NCBI GenBank assembly: GCA_937967645.1
Contig: CALBTT010000155.1
Location: 1 to 15,462 of the forward strand
Reading direction: 5' to 3'
Source: an uncultured Zoogloea sp.
Lineage (GTDB): Bacteria; Pseudomonadota; Gammaproteobacteria; Burkholderiales; Rhodocyclaceae
DNA length: 15,462 nt
This document shows, piece by piece, positions 7,551 through 14,318 of the stretch. How positions within the stretch are numbered: the first letter of the stretch is position 1; every line of letters begins with the position of its first letter. The notes beneath the pieces are model-generated. The model worked only from the letters and a program-made list of their open reading frames with translations. It was not told the origin of the DNA and made no database searches. The position numbers and the translations under genes were made by a program.

Positions 7551-8312
7551 TCAGACGCTCATCACGAACTGGCCGCTGTCCACCCGCAGCTCCATGCCGT
7601 TGATGGCACGGGCTTCATCGGAGGCCAGGAAGAGCACCGCCGCGGCCACGTCCTGCGGCTGACAGGCGCGGAACATGGGGTCCACGTCGATGGTGAAGCG
7701 GGCCGGATCGAGGCCCGGCGGATAGGCCGCGGCGCTCATCGGGGTGAGCACGCCGTCCGGGTGCACCGAGTTGCAGCGGATCCGGTACTTCTGACGCCGG
7801 CAATGGGCTGCCACCGCCCGGCTGAGGGCGGCGATGGCGCCCTTCGAACCGCAGTAGGCGGCGTAGTCGTCCTTGCCCGCCAGGCCGGCGATGGACGACA
7901 TGTTGACGATGGCGCCACCGCCCCCCGCCTTCATCAGCGCCACGCCCTCCCGGCAGCCCAGGAAGACGCTGTCGGCGTTGACCCGCATCAGGCGCTGCCA
8001 GTCATCCAGACTTGCCTCCTCGATGGAGCCCTTGATCAGGATGCCGGCGTTGTTGACCAGGATGTCCAGGCGGCCGTAAGCGTCCTTCACCTCGGCCATC
8101 ACCCGCCGCCAGTCGGCCTCGGAGGCCGCATCGTGGCGCAGGAAACGCGCCGCGCCACCGATCTGCTCGGCCAGCGCCTGGCCGGCCTCCTCGGCGATAT
8201 CGGTGATCACCACCTGGGCGCCTTCGCGGGCCAGCATCTCCACGGTGGCCTTGCCGAGGCCGCTGGCCCCGCCGGTGACCAGGGCCACCTTGTCTTGTAC
8301 GCGTCCTGCCAT
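7551..8312 (-). CDS. Classical short-chain dehydrogenase/reductase, probable hydroxysteroid dehydrogenase
   Basis: This is a 253-aa protein, the usual size for classical SDRs. The cofactor motif TGGASGLG is at 13-20, with D38 at the end of beta-2 favouring NAD(H) over NADP(H). NNAG is at 87-90, and the catalytic residues are S140, Y153 and K157 (YCGSK). The C-terminal part has the substrate loop after HPDGVLTPM. The enzyme should interconvert a secondary alcohol and a ketone. Its position between kstD (30 nt upstream) and a FadD3-like ligase (2 nt downstream) points to a steroid or steroid-derived ring alcohol such as a 3- or 17-hydroxyl, or to a later beta-oxidation-like step. Position on the substrate is not predictable. 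AAGGAG at 8319-8324 (minus strand) sets the ATG start. Confidence 0.88.
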   Translation of the reverse strand: MAGRVQDKVALVTGGASGLGKATVEMLAREGAQVVITDIAEEAGQALAEQIGGAARFLRHDAASEADWRRVMAEVKDAYGRLDILVNNAGILIKGSIEEASLDDWQRLMRVNADSVFLGCREGVALMKAGGGGAIVNMSSIAGLAGKDDYAAYCGSKGAIAALSRAVAAHCRRQKYRIRCNSVHPDGVLTPMSAAAYPPGLDPARFTIDVDPMFRACQPQDVAAAVLFLASDEARAINGMELRVDSGQFVMSV

Positions 8313-8342
8313 GTGTCTCTCCTTGAATTCCGGTGTGGGGGC

Positions 8343-10064
8343 TCAGGCGCCCCGGGCGATGTGGTGGGCGGCGATGTAGCCGAAGGTCATGGCCGGGCCC
8401 AGGGTGCCGCCGGCTCCCGGATAGGCGGTGCCCATCACCGAGGCCGAGGTGTTGCCGATGGCGTAGAGGCCGGGGATCGGGCTGCCATCGGCGCGGATCA
8501 CCTGGGCATCGGCATTGGTCAGCAGGCCGCCCTTGGTGCCGATATCGCCGGCATCCAGGCGCATGGCGTAGAACGGCCCCTTGGTGATCGGCGCCAGGCA
8601 GGGGTTGGGCTTCACGTTCACGTCACCGTAGTAGCGGTCAAAGGCATTGCCGCCGCGGGCGAAGTCCTTGTCGATGCCGGTCCGGGCATAGTCGTTCATG
8701 GTGTCCACGGTGGCAGCCAGGCCGGCGGCGTCCACCCCGATCTGCTCGGCCAGCCCGGCCAGGCTGTCGGCCTTCCAGTAGACGCTGCCCAGCCACTCCT
8801 TGCGCAGCCGGCTGTCGGGCATCACCTGCCCGGGCATCAGCGGCCCCATGGCGTAGTTGAAGCGGAAATGGGCGTCGAAGATCACCCAGGCCGGGATCGA
8901 GCGGCCGCCGGTGGCGGCGTTGTCCCGGTACATGCTGTCCACGAACTCCAGATAGGGCGCCGCCTCATTGACGAAGCGCCGGCCCAGGCCATTGACCACG
9001 ATGGCCCCCGGAAAGGCCCGTTCGGCGAACACGCCACGGGGCTTCTCCTCCTTGGGCACGGCGATGGTCGGCGCCCACCAGCACCACTCCAGCAGATCGG
9101 TGGCCGCCCCGGCCGCCTGGCCGGCGAGCAGCGCCGCACCGGTGTTGCAGCCCGGCGGCGTGGCACTCCAGCCGGCGCGGGTCGGGTCGGGCAGGTACTT
9201 CTCACGCAGCTGCTGGTTCTGCTCGAAGCCCCCGGCACCGAAGATCACCGCCTTGCGGGCCGTCAGGGTGCGGCGCACACCGCCCTGCTCCACCACGATG
9301 CCGCTCACTTTGCCCCCCTCCTTGCCGCCCTCCAGCACCAGCTCCTGGAAATCGGTCTTCAGCCACAGGGGCACATTGCGGTCCATCAGCGAACGGCGCA
9401 GGGCGCACACCAGGGCGCTGCCCAGGCCGGCGCGCCGGTCCATGCGGGTCTTGCGGCGCCAGCGCAGGTCCAGCTGATAGCGCAGCATCAGCCCCATGAT
9501 CTTGAAACGCCAGCCACGCTCCTTGGCCATCGCCTTGTGGGCATCGCGGGCGGTCCACGCAATGCGGCCCATCAGCAGGGTGGAAGGCGACGGCGTGCGC
9601 AGGTTCTTCAGCTCGTCGCCGAGCAGGCTGGTGTCGAACAGCTCCGGGTCGAGGCTGCGCCCACCCGGCAGGGCGCCGGGCAGGTGCTGGTAGTAATCCG
9701 GATACTTGTGGGCCACCGCGTAGCGCACCCGGGACTTCGTCTCCAGGTAGGCGATCATCTTCGGCGCGTGCTCCAGGTAGGCCAGCAGGCGACGCTCATC
9801 CACCCGGCCGGCGGTGGCGGCACGCAGGTAGGTCAGGGCCTGGTCATGGCTGTCCTGCCCGCCGATGCGCTTGAAATAGTGGTTGTTGGGGATCCAGATC
9901 CCTCCGCCGGAGATGGCCGAGGTCCCCCCGAACTTGTCGCTCTTCTCCACCACCAGCACCGACAGGCCCTGATCGGCGGCGGTCACCGCCGCGGTCATGG
10001 CACCTGCGCCGGAGCCCACGACGATGACGTCGAAGGCGGTCTGGGACTGATCTTGTGCGCTCAC
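8343..10064 (-). CDS. kstD: 3-ketosteroid Delta1-dehydrogenase (KstD)
   Basis: With the GTG start at 10064 this is a 573-aa protein. The FAD-binding motif VVGSGAGAMTAA is at 15-26, followed by VVEKSDKFGGTSAISGGGIW, typical of KstD. Catalytic positions known from Rhodococcus KstD1 (Y119, Y318, Y487, G491) appear to match Tyr124/125 (PDYYQHLPG), Tyr371 (NEAAPYLEF), Tyr548 and Gly552 (YPGAG). GDIGTKGG and LGPAMTFGYIA complete the family pattern. It removes the 1alpha and 2beta hydrogens of 3-ketosteroids, an entry step to ring opening. GAGG lies 5 nt before this GTG. An in-frame ATG at 10124 (593 aa) and TTG at 10130 exist, but they lack a clear ribosome site and would add residues that the family normally lacks. 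It heads the operon with the SDR and ligase genes. Confidence 0.93.
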   Translation of the reverse strand: MSAQDQSQTAFDVIVVGSGAGAMTAAVTAADQGLSVLVVEKSDKFGGTSAISGGGIWIPNNHYFKRIGGQDSHDQALTYLRAATAGRVDERRLLAYLEHAPKMIAYLETKSRVRYAVAHKYPDYYQHLPGALPGGRSLDPELFDTSLLGDELKNLRTPSPSTLLMGRIAWTARDAHKAMAKERGWRFKIMGLMLRYQLDLRWRRKTRMDRRAGLGSALVCALRRSLMDRNVPLWLKTDFQELVLEGGKEGGKVSGIVVEQGGVRRTLTARKAVIFGAGGFEQNQQLREKYLPDPTRAGWSATPPGCNTGAALLAGQAAGAATDLLEWCWWAPTIAVPKEEKPRGVFAERAFPGAIVVNGLGRRFVNEAAPYLEFVDSMYRDNAATGGRSIPAWVIFDAHFRFNYAMGPLMPGQVMPDSRLRKEWLGSVYWKADSLAGLAEQIGVDAAGLAATVDTMNDYARTGIDKDFARGGNAFDRYYGDVNVKPNPCLAPITKGPFYAMRLDAGDIGTKGGLLTNADAQVIRADGSPIPGLYAIGNTSASVMGTAYPGAGGTLGPAMTFGYIAAHHIARGA

Positions 10065-10073
10065 GCTGGCCTC
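10062..10073 (-). promoter_or_regulatory. Ribosome binding site deciding the kstD GTG start
   Basis: On the minus strand GAGG (10073-10070) is followed by 5 nt and then GTG (10064-10062). From this GTG only about 11 residues precede the FAD-binding strand FDVIVVGSGAG, as expected for KstD proteins. The upstream ATG at 10124 has no comparable purine-rich site. Confidence 0.5.
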
Positions 10074-10137
10074 ACTCAAATGGATGTCGGCCCCGATGTT
10101 CCCGCGGGCATCCGATGCAGCCATCGTCAAAGCGGAC

Positions 10138-10189
10138 TAGCCCGATCCGGCGATGAGCCAGCCCGCCGGTTTAGTCCGATCGGCCGATG
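10138..10189. repeat. Pair of 18-bp imperfect direct repeats in the divergent steroid promoter region
   Basis: TAGCCCGATCCGGCGATG at 10138-10155 and TAGTCCGATCGGCCGATG at 10172-10189 agree at 15 of 18 positions and are spaced 34 nt start to start, about three helical turns. CGGACTA (10133-10139) and TAGTCCG (10172-10178) also form an inverted pair around the same stretch. Location between divergent kstD and the Delta4-dehydrogenase gene suggests operator sites for a shared regulator. No regulator gene for them is present in the window. Confidence 0.4.
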
Positions 10190-10231
10190 CAGGGCGGCTT
10201 GGTGGGGACGGATGATCCCGCCACAAGAATC

Positions 10232-10302
10232 TGTAGGGGCGGCTTCAGCCGCCCACGGACTCCGATCAGGCACCTGCGGGCGGCTGAAGCCGCCCCTACA
10301 GC
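10232..10302. repeat. REP/BIME-like 24-bp perfect inverted repeat
   Basis: Arms at 10232-10255 and 10279-10302 are exact reverse complements (24 of 24) with a 23-nt spacer. Each arm is itself near-palindromic (GGGCGGCT, TC, AGCCGCCC), so each can fold alone or the two can pair into one long hairpin. Sequences of the type GTAGGGGCGGCTTCAGCC are, from general knowledge, dispersed intergenic REP-like elements in many beta- and gammaproteobacterial genomes. No RAYT transposase is in the window. It sits 39 nt before the start of the plus-strand dehydrogenase gene and is likely to form structure in that mRNA leader or to insulate the two promoters. Confidence 0.8.
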
Positions 10303-10341
10303 CAGCCTACCCCCCCACACACACCACACCTGGAGACCCCC

Positions 10342-11814
10342 ATGCCCCACCCCCGCCGTTTCACCCCCGCCCGCCCCTGCTTCATCAAGGACGTCCCCCA
10401 CTGGGACCTGGACACCGATGTGCTCGTCGTCGGCTTCGGTGCTGCCGGCGCCTGTGCCGCCATCGAGGCGCGCCAGGCGGGTGCCCGGGTGCGGGTGCTG
10501 GAGGTGGCGTCGGCCGGCGGTGGCAGCGCGTCCTGGTCCGGCGGTGAGGTGTATGTGGGCGGCAGCGGCGGTACCAGCGTGCAGCGGGCCCATGGCTTCG
10601 AGGACAGCACCGAGGATCTGGCCGCCTACCTGATGATGGCCGGCGGCCCAGGCGCCGATGGCGAGCGGGTGCACACCTACGCCCAGGGCGCCGAAGCCCA
10701 TTTCAGCTGGTTGCAGGACCAGGGCGTCCCGTTCAAGGGCAGCTATCTGCCGGGCAAGTGGATCGAACCCACCAGCGACGACACGCTGCTGTGGTCGGGC
10801 AGCGAGCAGGCCTGGCCCTTCCGCGACAAGGCGCGTCCGGCGCCCCGCGGGCATACCGCCCAGTTCAAGGGCTGGGGCGGTGGCAAGGTGCTGATGGAGA
10901 AGCTGTGCGCCCGCGCCGCCGAGCTGGGGGCCGAGGTGCATACCGACAGCCGCGCCCTGACCCTGATCCTGGATGAAGCGCACGCGGTGGTCGGCGTGGT
11001 GGCGCGCATGGACGGCACGGAGAAGTTCATCCGGGCGCACAAGGGGGTGATCCTGTGCGCCGGTGGCTTCATCCTCAACAAGGACATGCTGGCCCGCTTC
11101 ACCCCGGGCGCGCTGGCCTGCAACAAGGAGGTCTCCGGCGGCAACGACGACGGCTCGGGCATCCGCATGGGCATGGCGGTGGGTGGCGCAGCCATCCACA
11201 TGGACCAGTTCTTCGCCACCGTGCCCTTCTTTCCGCCGGCCTCCCTGGTCAAGGGCATCTTCATCAACGGGCGCGGCGAGCGCTTCATCAACGAAGACGC
11301 CTACCACGGCCGGGTCGCCCACTACGTGCTGCGCCAGCCGGAGGGCAAGGCCTGGCTGCTGGTGGACAACGAGATCTTCGGCCGGCCGGTGATCAAGCCG
11401 GACGTCACCGTCGCCGCCGTGGGCGAGACCTGGGAGGAGGTGGAAGCCGAGCTGGGCCTGCCGCCCGGCAGCCTGGTGCATACCGTGAAGGCCTTCAACG
11501 CACAGGCCGAGGCCGGCCGCGACCCGCTCTTCCACAAGGCCGCTGACTGGCTGCGCCCGCTGACCCAGGCCCCTTTCGCCGCCATCAGCTATTGCACGCC
11601 GGACCTGGAGGCCCACGCTTTCACCCTCGGCGGGCTGGCCACCCGCCCGGGCGGCGAGGTGCTGGACGGCGACGGCCATCCCATCACCGGCCTGTTCGCC
11701 GCCGGCCGCTGCGCCTGCGGCCTGCCCCGCTGGGGCGAGGGCTACAGCTCGGGGCTGTCGCTGGGCGATTCCACCTTCTTCGGCCGCCTGGCCGGGCGGA
11801 CGGCGGCGGGCTGA
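10342..11814 (+). CDS. 3-oxo-5alpha-steroid Delta4-dehydrogenase (FAD-dependent, Delta4-(5alpha)-KSTD)
   Basis: This is a 490-aa flavoprotein of the KstD/fumarate-reductase fold. The Rossmann motif VVGFGAAGACAAIEA is near 29-43. The Rhodococcus jostii RHA1 Delta4-(5alpha)-KSTD has, as I recall, catalytic Tyr319, Tyr466 and Ser468. Here Tyr321 (NEDAYHG), Tyr468 and Ser470 (GEGYSSGLSLGD) occur at a constant offset of two, which separates it from the Delta1 enzymes with their YPGAG motif. It introduces the C4-C5 double bond into 5alpha-3-ketosteroids, feeding KstD substrates. It is related to TesI of Comamonas by function. The ATG at 10342 is preceded by GGAG at 6-nt spacing. It is divergent from kstD and monocistronic as far as visible. 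The next genes on this strand differ in composition. Confidence 0.85.
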   Translation: MPHPRRFTPARPCFIKDVPHWDLDTDVLVVGFGAAGACAAIEARQAGARVRVLEVASAGGGSASWSGGEVYVGGSGGTSVQRAHGFEDSTEDLAAYLMMAGGPGADGERVHTYAQGAEAHFSWLQDQGVPFKGSYLPGKWIEPTSDDTLLWSGSEQAWPFRDKARPAPRGHTAQFKGWGGGKVLMEKLCARAAELGAEVHTDSRALTLILDEAHAVVGVVARMDGTEKFIRAHKGVILCAGGFILNKDMLARFTPGALACNKEVSGGNDDGSGIRMGMAVGGAAIHMDQFFATVPFFPPASLVKGIFINGRGERFINEDAYHGRVAHYVLRQPEGKAWLLVDNEIFGRPVIKPDVTVAAVGETWEEVEAELGLPPGSLVHTVKAFNAQAEAGRDPLFHKAADWLRPLTQAPFAAISYCTPDLEAHAFTLGGLATRPGGEVLDGDGHPITGLFAAGRCACGLPRWGEGYSSGLSLGDSTFFGRLAGRTAAG

Positions 11815-11910
11815 GAAGCAATGAATACGGCTAGACACCCCGAATTTGGGTAGGATTGCCGCAATTTTCCGGCGTTGAGACGATTCATGCTTGCTTCCCT
11901 TGCCCAACTA

Positions 11911-11933
11911 CATCGCCTGACGGCTGGCGATGT
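11911..11933. other. Hairpin in the leader of the ATPase/nuclease-like module
   Basis: ACATCGCC (11910-11917) pairs perfectly with GGCGATGT (11926-11933) around an 8-nt loop. It lies 58 nt before the ATPase start in a 176-nt noncoding stretch. There is no T-run, so it is not an intrinsic terminator for the upstream dehydrogenase gene. It may be an operator or a leader structure. No convincing sigma-70 promoter was found around it. Confidence 0.25.
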
Positions 11934-11990
11934 CGCATGCCGTGCGCACATACAGGTCCCGGCCGAATTGACTGCGGAAGGGAGCAGGTA

Positions 11991-13007
11991 ATGATCAGTC
12001 AGATCAAACTCGACAACTTTGGGCCGCTATCCGGCATCAATTGGTCGGCGCTTGGCGGGATCAACCTGGTCATCGGCGGCAACGGCAGTGGCAAGACCTT
12101 CCTGCTCAAGGCCATCTACAGCAGTCTGCGCACGCTGGAAGACTACAAACGGGGACATGAGCAACGATCCGTTTCCGAGATTCTGGCGGATAGGCTTTAC
12201 TGGACCTTCCAGGCGGAGAAAATTGGGGATCTGGTCAGCAAGGGGGCGGATACCCCCCTCTCCAGCGCGCTCACCATCGATAGGAAGATCTTTTCATACA
12301 GTTTCGGCAAGGACACCAGCAGGCAGATTTCCAACCTCGACAACACGGTGCCACCGCGCGCGAGCAACTCCGTCTTCCTGCCAGCCAAGGAAGTGCTGTC
12401 ATTGCACCAGATCATTTTGAAGTCGCGGGAGCAGGACAAGGCCTTCGGCTTTGATGACACCTACTTCGACCTCGCCAAGGCATTGCGGATCTCGACCAGC
12501 AGAGGCCGGAACTACAAGGAGTTCGCCCAATCACGTACGCAACTGGAGAGCATCCTGGGTGGCGTGATCGAGTACGACGAGGCGTCGGGCCGCTGGCTGT
12601 TTGCCAATACAAAGCGGCAGAAATTCCCGATTGGCGTTACCGCCGAGGGCATCAAGAAAATCGCCATTCTCGATACCCTCCTGGGCAACCGTTACCTGGA
12701 CACCAATTCGGTAGTGCTGATTGACGAGCCCGAGTCGGCCCTGCACCCCACCGCCATCTCGCAACTGCTGGATATCGTGGCCATGCTGGCAGAAAGCGGC
12801 ATCCAGTTCTTCATGGCCAGCCACTCCTATTTTGTGGTCAAGAAGTTGTTCCTGATCGCTCAGGAACGCGGCTGGTCGATTCCAGTTATTTCCGCCGAGA
12901 ACGGGGCCTGGGTCTGCGATGACTTGAAAAATGGCATGCCAGATAACCCCATCATTGCCGAGTCGATCCGCCTCTACCAGCAGGAAGTGGAGATGGCCCT
13001 GAAATGA
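11991..13007 (+). CDS. SMC/ABC-like AAA ATPase of a probable two-gene defence module
   Basis: This is a 338-aa protein. Walker A GGNGSGKT is at 29-36, right after an N-terminal IKLDNFGPL strand typical of the AAA_15/AAA_21 (RecF/OLD-like) group. An ABC-signature-like stretch lies at 216-226 (GVTAEGIKKIA), Walker B with catalytic Glu VVLIDEPE at 241-248, a following ALHP, and the switch His in MASHSYF (His278). There is no fused TOPRIM or other nuclease domain, so it is a short OLD-like ATPase without effector. The ATG was chosen over an upstream-open frame because the family N-terminus begins here and GGGAG precedes it. It overlaps the next gene by 4 nt (ATGA). Such ATPases commonly act as sensors or regulators with a partner effector (Septu, PARIS, RloAB-like systems). 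GC is visibly lower than in the flanking genes. Exact function is unknown. Confidence 0.85.
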   Translation: MISQIKLDNFGPLSGINWSALGGINLVIGGNGSGKTFLLKAIYSSLRTLEDYKRGHEQRSVSEILADRLYWTFQAEKIGDLVSKGADTPLSSALTIDRKIFSYSFGKDTSRQISNLDNTVPPRASNSVFLPAKEVLSLHQIILKSREQDKAFGFDDTYFDLAKALRISTSRGRNYKEFAQSRTQLESILGGVIEYDEASGRWLFANTKRQKFPIGVTAEGIKKIAILDTLLGNRYLDTNSVVLIDEPESALHPTAISQLLDIVAMLAESGIQFFMASHSYFVVKKLFLIAQERGWSIPVISAENGAWVCDDLKNGMPDNPIIAESIRLYQQEVEMALK

Positions 13008-13534
13008 CCACGGCAACCATCATCGAATCAGGAATGACATTTGGCCCCTACCCTGCCGGACAGTGCTTCCACATCGAGAAGAGCGACGGTTACAAGAACG
13101 TGCAGGAGGGTGTTCGGATGGCTGAGTTCTTGTTGCTGCGGCAGCAGGAAAGAGGCCCGACCGTATGGGTTGTAGAGGCAAAGTCCAGTTGCCCACGCGA
13201 TTTCACCACCTACATGGACGAGATTCGCACCAAGCTGGTCAACGCCTTCCTGCTTGGCGTTGCAGCCTGCATCGGCAGGCATCCGCCTGTGAACGATGAA
13301 CTCCCGCAAACATTCAAAGACCTGGACCTGAAATCGACCAGCTTCCGCTTTGTGTTGGTGATCAAAGGCGTGCCTGAGTACCACTTGGAGGTGCTTCAGA
13401 ATGCCCTTGGAGCGCTGCTCAAGCCTCTCATCAAGACCTGGGCAATACCGCCCACCTCGGTCATGGTCCTGAATGAAGAGCTGGCCCGGAAGCATGCCTT
13501 GATTCTCCCGCCTGCAAACGCCGCCGCACACTGA
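13004..13534 (+). CDS. Hypothetical 176-aa partner of the ATPase with nuclease-like E-x-K motif
   Basis: I do not recognise this family. Visible features are an N-terminal region with GPYP and a run of charged residues, then GVRMAEFLLLRQ (Glu41), a beta strand TVWVVEAKSS with Glu58-x-Lys60, a helical DEIRTKLVNAFLLGVAAC, a hydrophobic strand FRFVLVIKG near 114-122, and a C-terminal helix-strand portion. A strand ending in ExK after an upstream acidic helix is how many PD-(D/E)xK nucleases look, but the upstream Asp is not obvious, so this is a suggestion only. There is no signal peptide or membrane helix. Its ATG overlaps the ATPase stop by 4 nt, so the two are translationally coupled and probably form one complex. 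Like the ATPase gene it has lower GC than the steroid genes. Confidence 0.75.
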   Translation: MTTATIIESGMTFGPYPAGQCFHIEKSDGYKNVQEGVRMAEFLLLRQQERGPTVWVVEAKSSCPRDFTTYMDEIRTKLVNAFLLGVAACIGRHPPVNDELPQTFKDLDLKSTSFRFVLVIKGVPEYHLEVLQNALGALLKPLIKTWAIPPTSVMVLNEELARKHALILPPANAAAH

Positions 13535-13659
13535 ACCCGACACCACACGTCACACCGCCCAACCACTCCATCTGCATACTTGAATGTACTATCCAGACAC
13601 CCCGTTCATGCATTTCGCGTAGACGGGCACCCCCTGCATTCACCCGGAAGGAGTCCGTC

Positions 13660-14133
13660 ATGTCGCAGAATCTCGTTTCCCTCGAAGTCAGTGAAGACAC
13701 CGCCAAGGCCCTGGATCTGGCGATAGGCACGCTGGAGGCGTTCAGTCAGTCGCTGCTCGGTCTGAGCAAGGACGAGCGCCTGCGGCTGGCGCGGATGGGG
13801 ACCAAGTCGGAGGCCTTCTGTCGCGAGGCGCTGGTGGTGCTGGAGCAGAACCAGGCCAGCCTGCCGGCCAACTTCGACCTGGCGGGGTTCCGCCAGGACA
13901 TGGCGGCCTACGACACCCTGCGGCCCCTGGTCAGCCGGCTCGAGGAAGTCATGCGGCGCTTCGAGGACACCCAGACGGCGCTCGGCAGCGACGTGTTCAC
14001 CGCCTCGCTGGAGGGCTATGCCTTCATGAAGCTCACGGGCAAGCACGAAGGCCTGGAGAAGCTGCGCGCCACCTTGACCACGATCCGTGGCGGACGTCCG
14101 AAAAAGCCTCAGCCCCCCGCACTTGCGGGTTGA
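13660..14133 (+). CDS. Conserved-looking helical protein of unknown function
   Basis: This is a 157-aa protein, not recognised as a named family. It is mostly alpha-helical by composition, with amphipathic segments (KALDLAIGTLEAFSQSLLG; LRLARMGTKSEAFCREALVVLEQN; LRPLVSRLEEVMRRFEDTQTALG), suggesting a helical bundle. It ends in a basic, proline-rich tail (GGRPKKPQPP). There is no signal peptide, no membrane segment and no cysteine pair; a single Cys lies near 54. A strong GGAAGGAG six nt before the ATG supports the start and suggests good expression. It is separated from the ATPase pair by 125 nt and followed by two intrinsic terminators, so it is probably its own transcription unit. Its GC and codon use are closer to the steroid genes than to the ATPase pair. 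Confidence 0.7.
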   Translation: MSQNLVSLEVSEDTAKALDLAIGTLEAFSQSLLGLSKDERLRLARMGTKSEAFCREALVVLEQNQASLPANFDLAGFRQDMAAYDTLRPLVSRLEEVMRRFEDTQTALGSDVFTASLEGYAFMKLTGKHEGLEKLRATLTTIRGGRPKKPQPPALAG

Positions 14134-14160
14134 AACGGCAGCAAAGTGGCTGCCACGGGC

Positions 14161-14184
14161 GGCGGGATGGCTTCCCGCCATTTT
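14161..14184 (+). terminator. Rho-independent terminator after the 157-aa gene
   Basis: GGCGGGA (14161-14167) pairs with TCCCGCC (14173-14179) around a 5-nt loop, followed by ATTTT (14180-14184). It begins 28 nt after the stop codon. The 7-bp GC-rich stem is good, but the T tract is short. Confidence 0.6.
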
Positions 14185-14187
14185 CAT

Positions 14188-14318
14188 GCCCTGGCGAGGG
14201 CCATGCATGGGGCGGCACCCCCCAAAGAAGTGGCTTCAACCCACATACCCGGACCTGCCGGGTATTTTTTTGGGGCTGCCGGCCCCATCGCTGCCCTCTG
14301 CAGGGCCAGGCATGGGGC
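14188..14318. repeat. Pair of imperfect 26-nt direct repeats, each with a GCCCT/AGGGC hairpin
   Basis: Copies lie at 14188-14213 and 14293-14318. They share GCCCT, four differing loop bases, AGGGCCA, one differing base and GCATGGGGC, which is 21 of 26 identical. The stem bases are kept and the loop bases all differ, as expected of a structured intergenic repeat. They flank the strong terminator at 14245-14271. No coding sequence was found in the 297 nt between the 157-aa gene and the acyl-CoA dehydrogenase gene. The same stretch also has a 12-nt tandem pair (CCCTTTCTCGAT 14367-14378, CCCTCTCTCGAT 14380-14391). Confidence 0.45.
14245..14271 (+). terminator. Strong rho-independent terminator
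   Basis: ATACCCGG (14245-14252) pairs perfectly with CCGGGTAT (14258-14265) around a 5-nt loop and is followed by six more T (14266-14271). The T tract is on the plus-strand side only, so it stops plus-strand transcription before it runs into the opposing acyl-CoA dehydrogenase gene. Confidence 0.85.

Noticed and set aside
5887..7662. A 591-codon open frame on the plus strand
   Set aside because: It is antisense to the acyl-CoA ligase, which has all ANL motifs. The plus-strand translation is low-complexity shadow sequence.
10108..10130. TTGACG on the minus strand as a -35 box for kstD
   Set aside because: No -10-like hexamer occurs 16-18 nt downstream, and the sequence there is GC-rich.
7761..10547. 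A 928-codon open frame on the plus strand
   Set aside because: It is antisense to the SDR and kstD genes. Its translation is rich in Gly, His and Arg without motifs, as expected opposite GC-rich coding DNA.
10171..11907. A 578-codon open frame on the minus strand
   Set aside because: It is antisense to the Delta4-dehydrogenase and reads through the inverted repeat. It has no protein motifs.
11856..11990. A 45-residue N-terminal extension of the ATPase
   Set aside because: The extension has no family resemblance. The ATPase fold starts at MISQIKLDNFGPL with a good ribosome site before that ATG.
13004..13534. TOPRIM nuclease or HNH effector assignment for the 176-aa protein
   Set aside because: Neither the E...DxD pattern of TOPRIM nor an HNH histidine-asparagine-histidine pattern is visible. 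Only an E-x-K strand is seen.
11815..13600. Retron, CRISPR or toxin-antitoxin interpretation of the ATPase region
   Set aside because: There is no reverse transcriptase, no repeat-spacer array and no small antitoxin-like gene. Only the ATPase and its partner are present.
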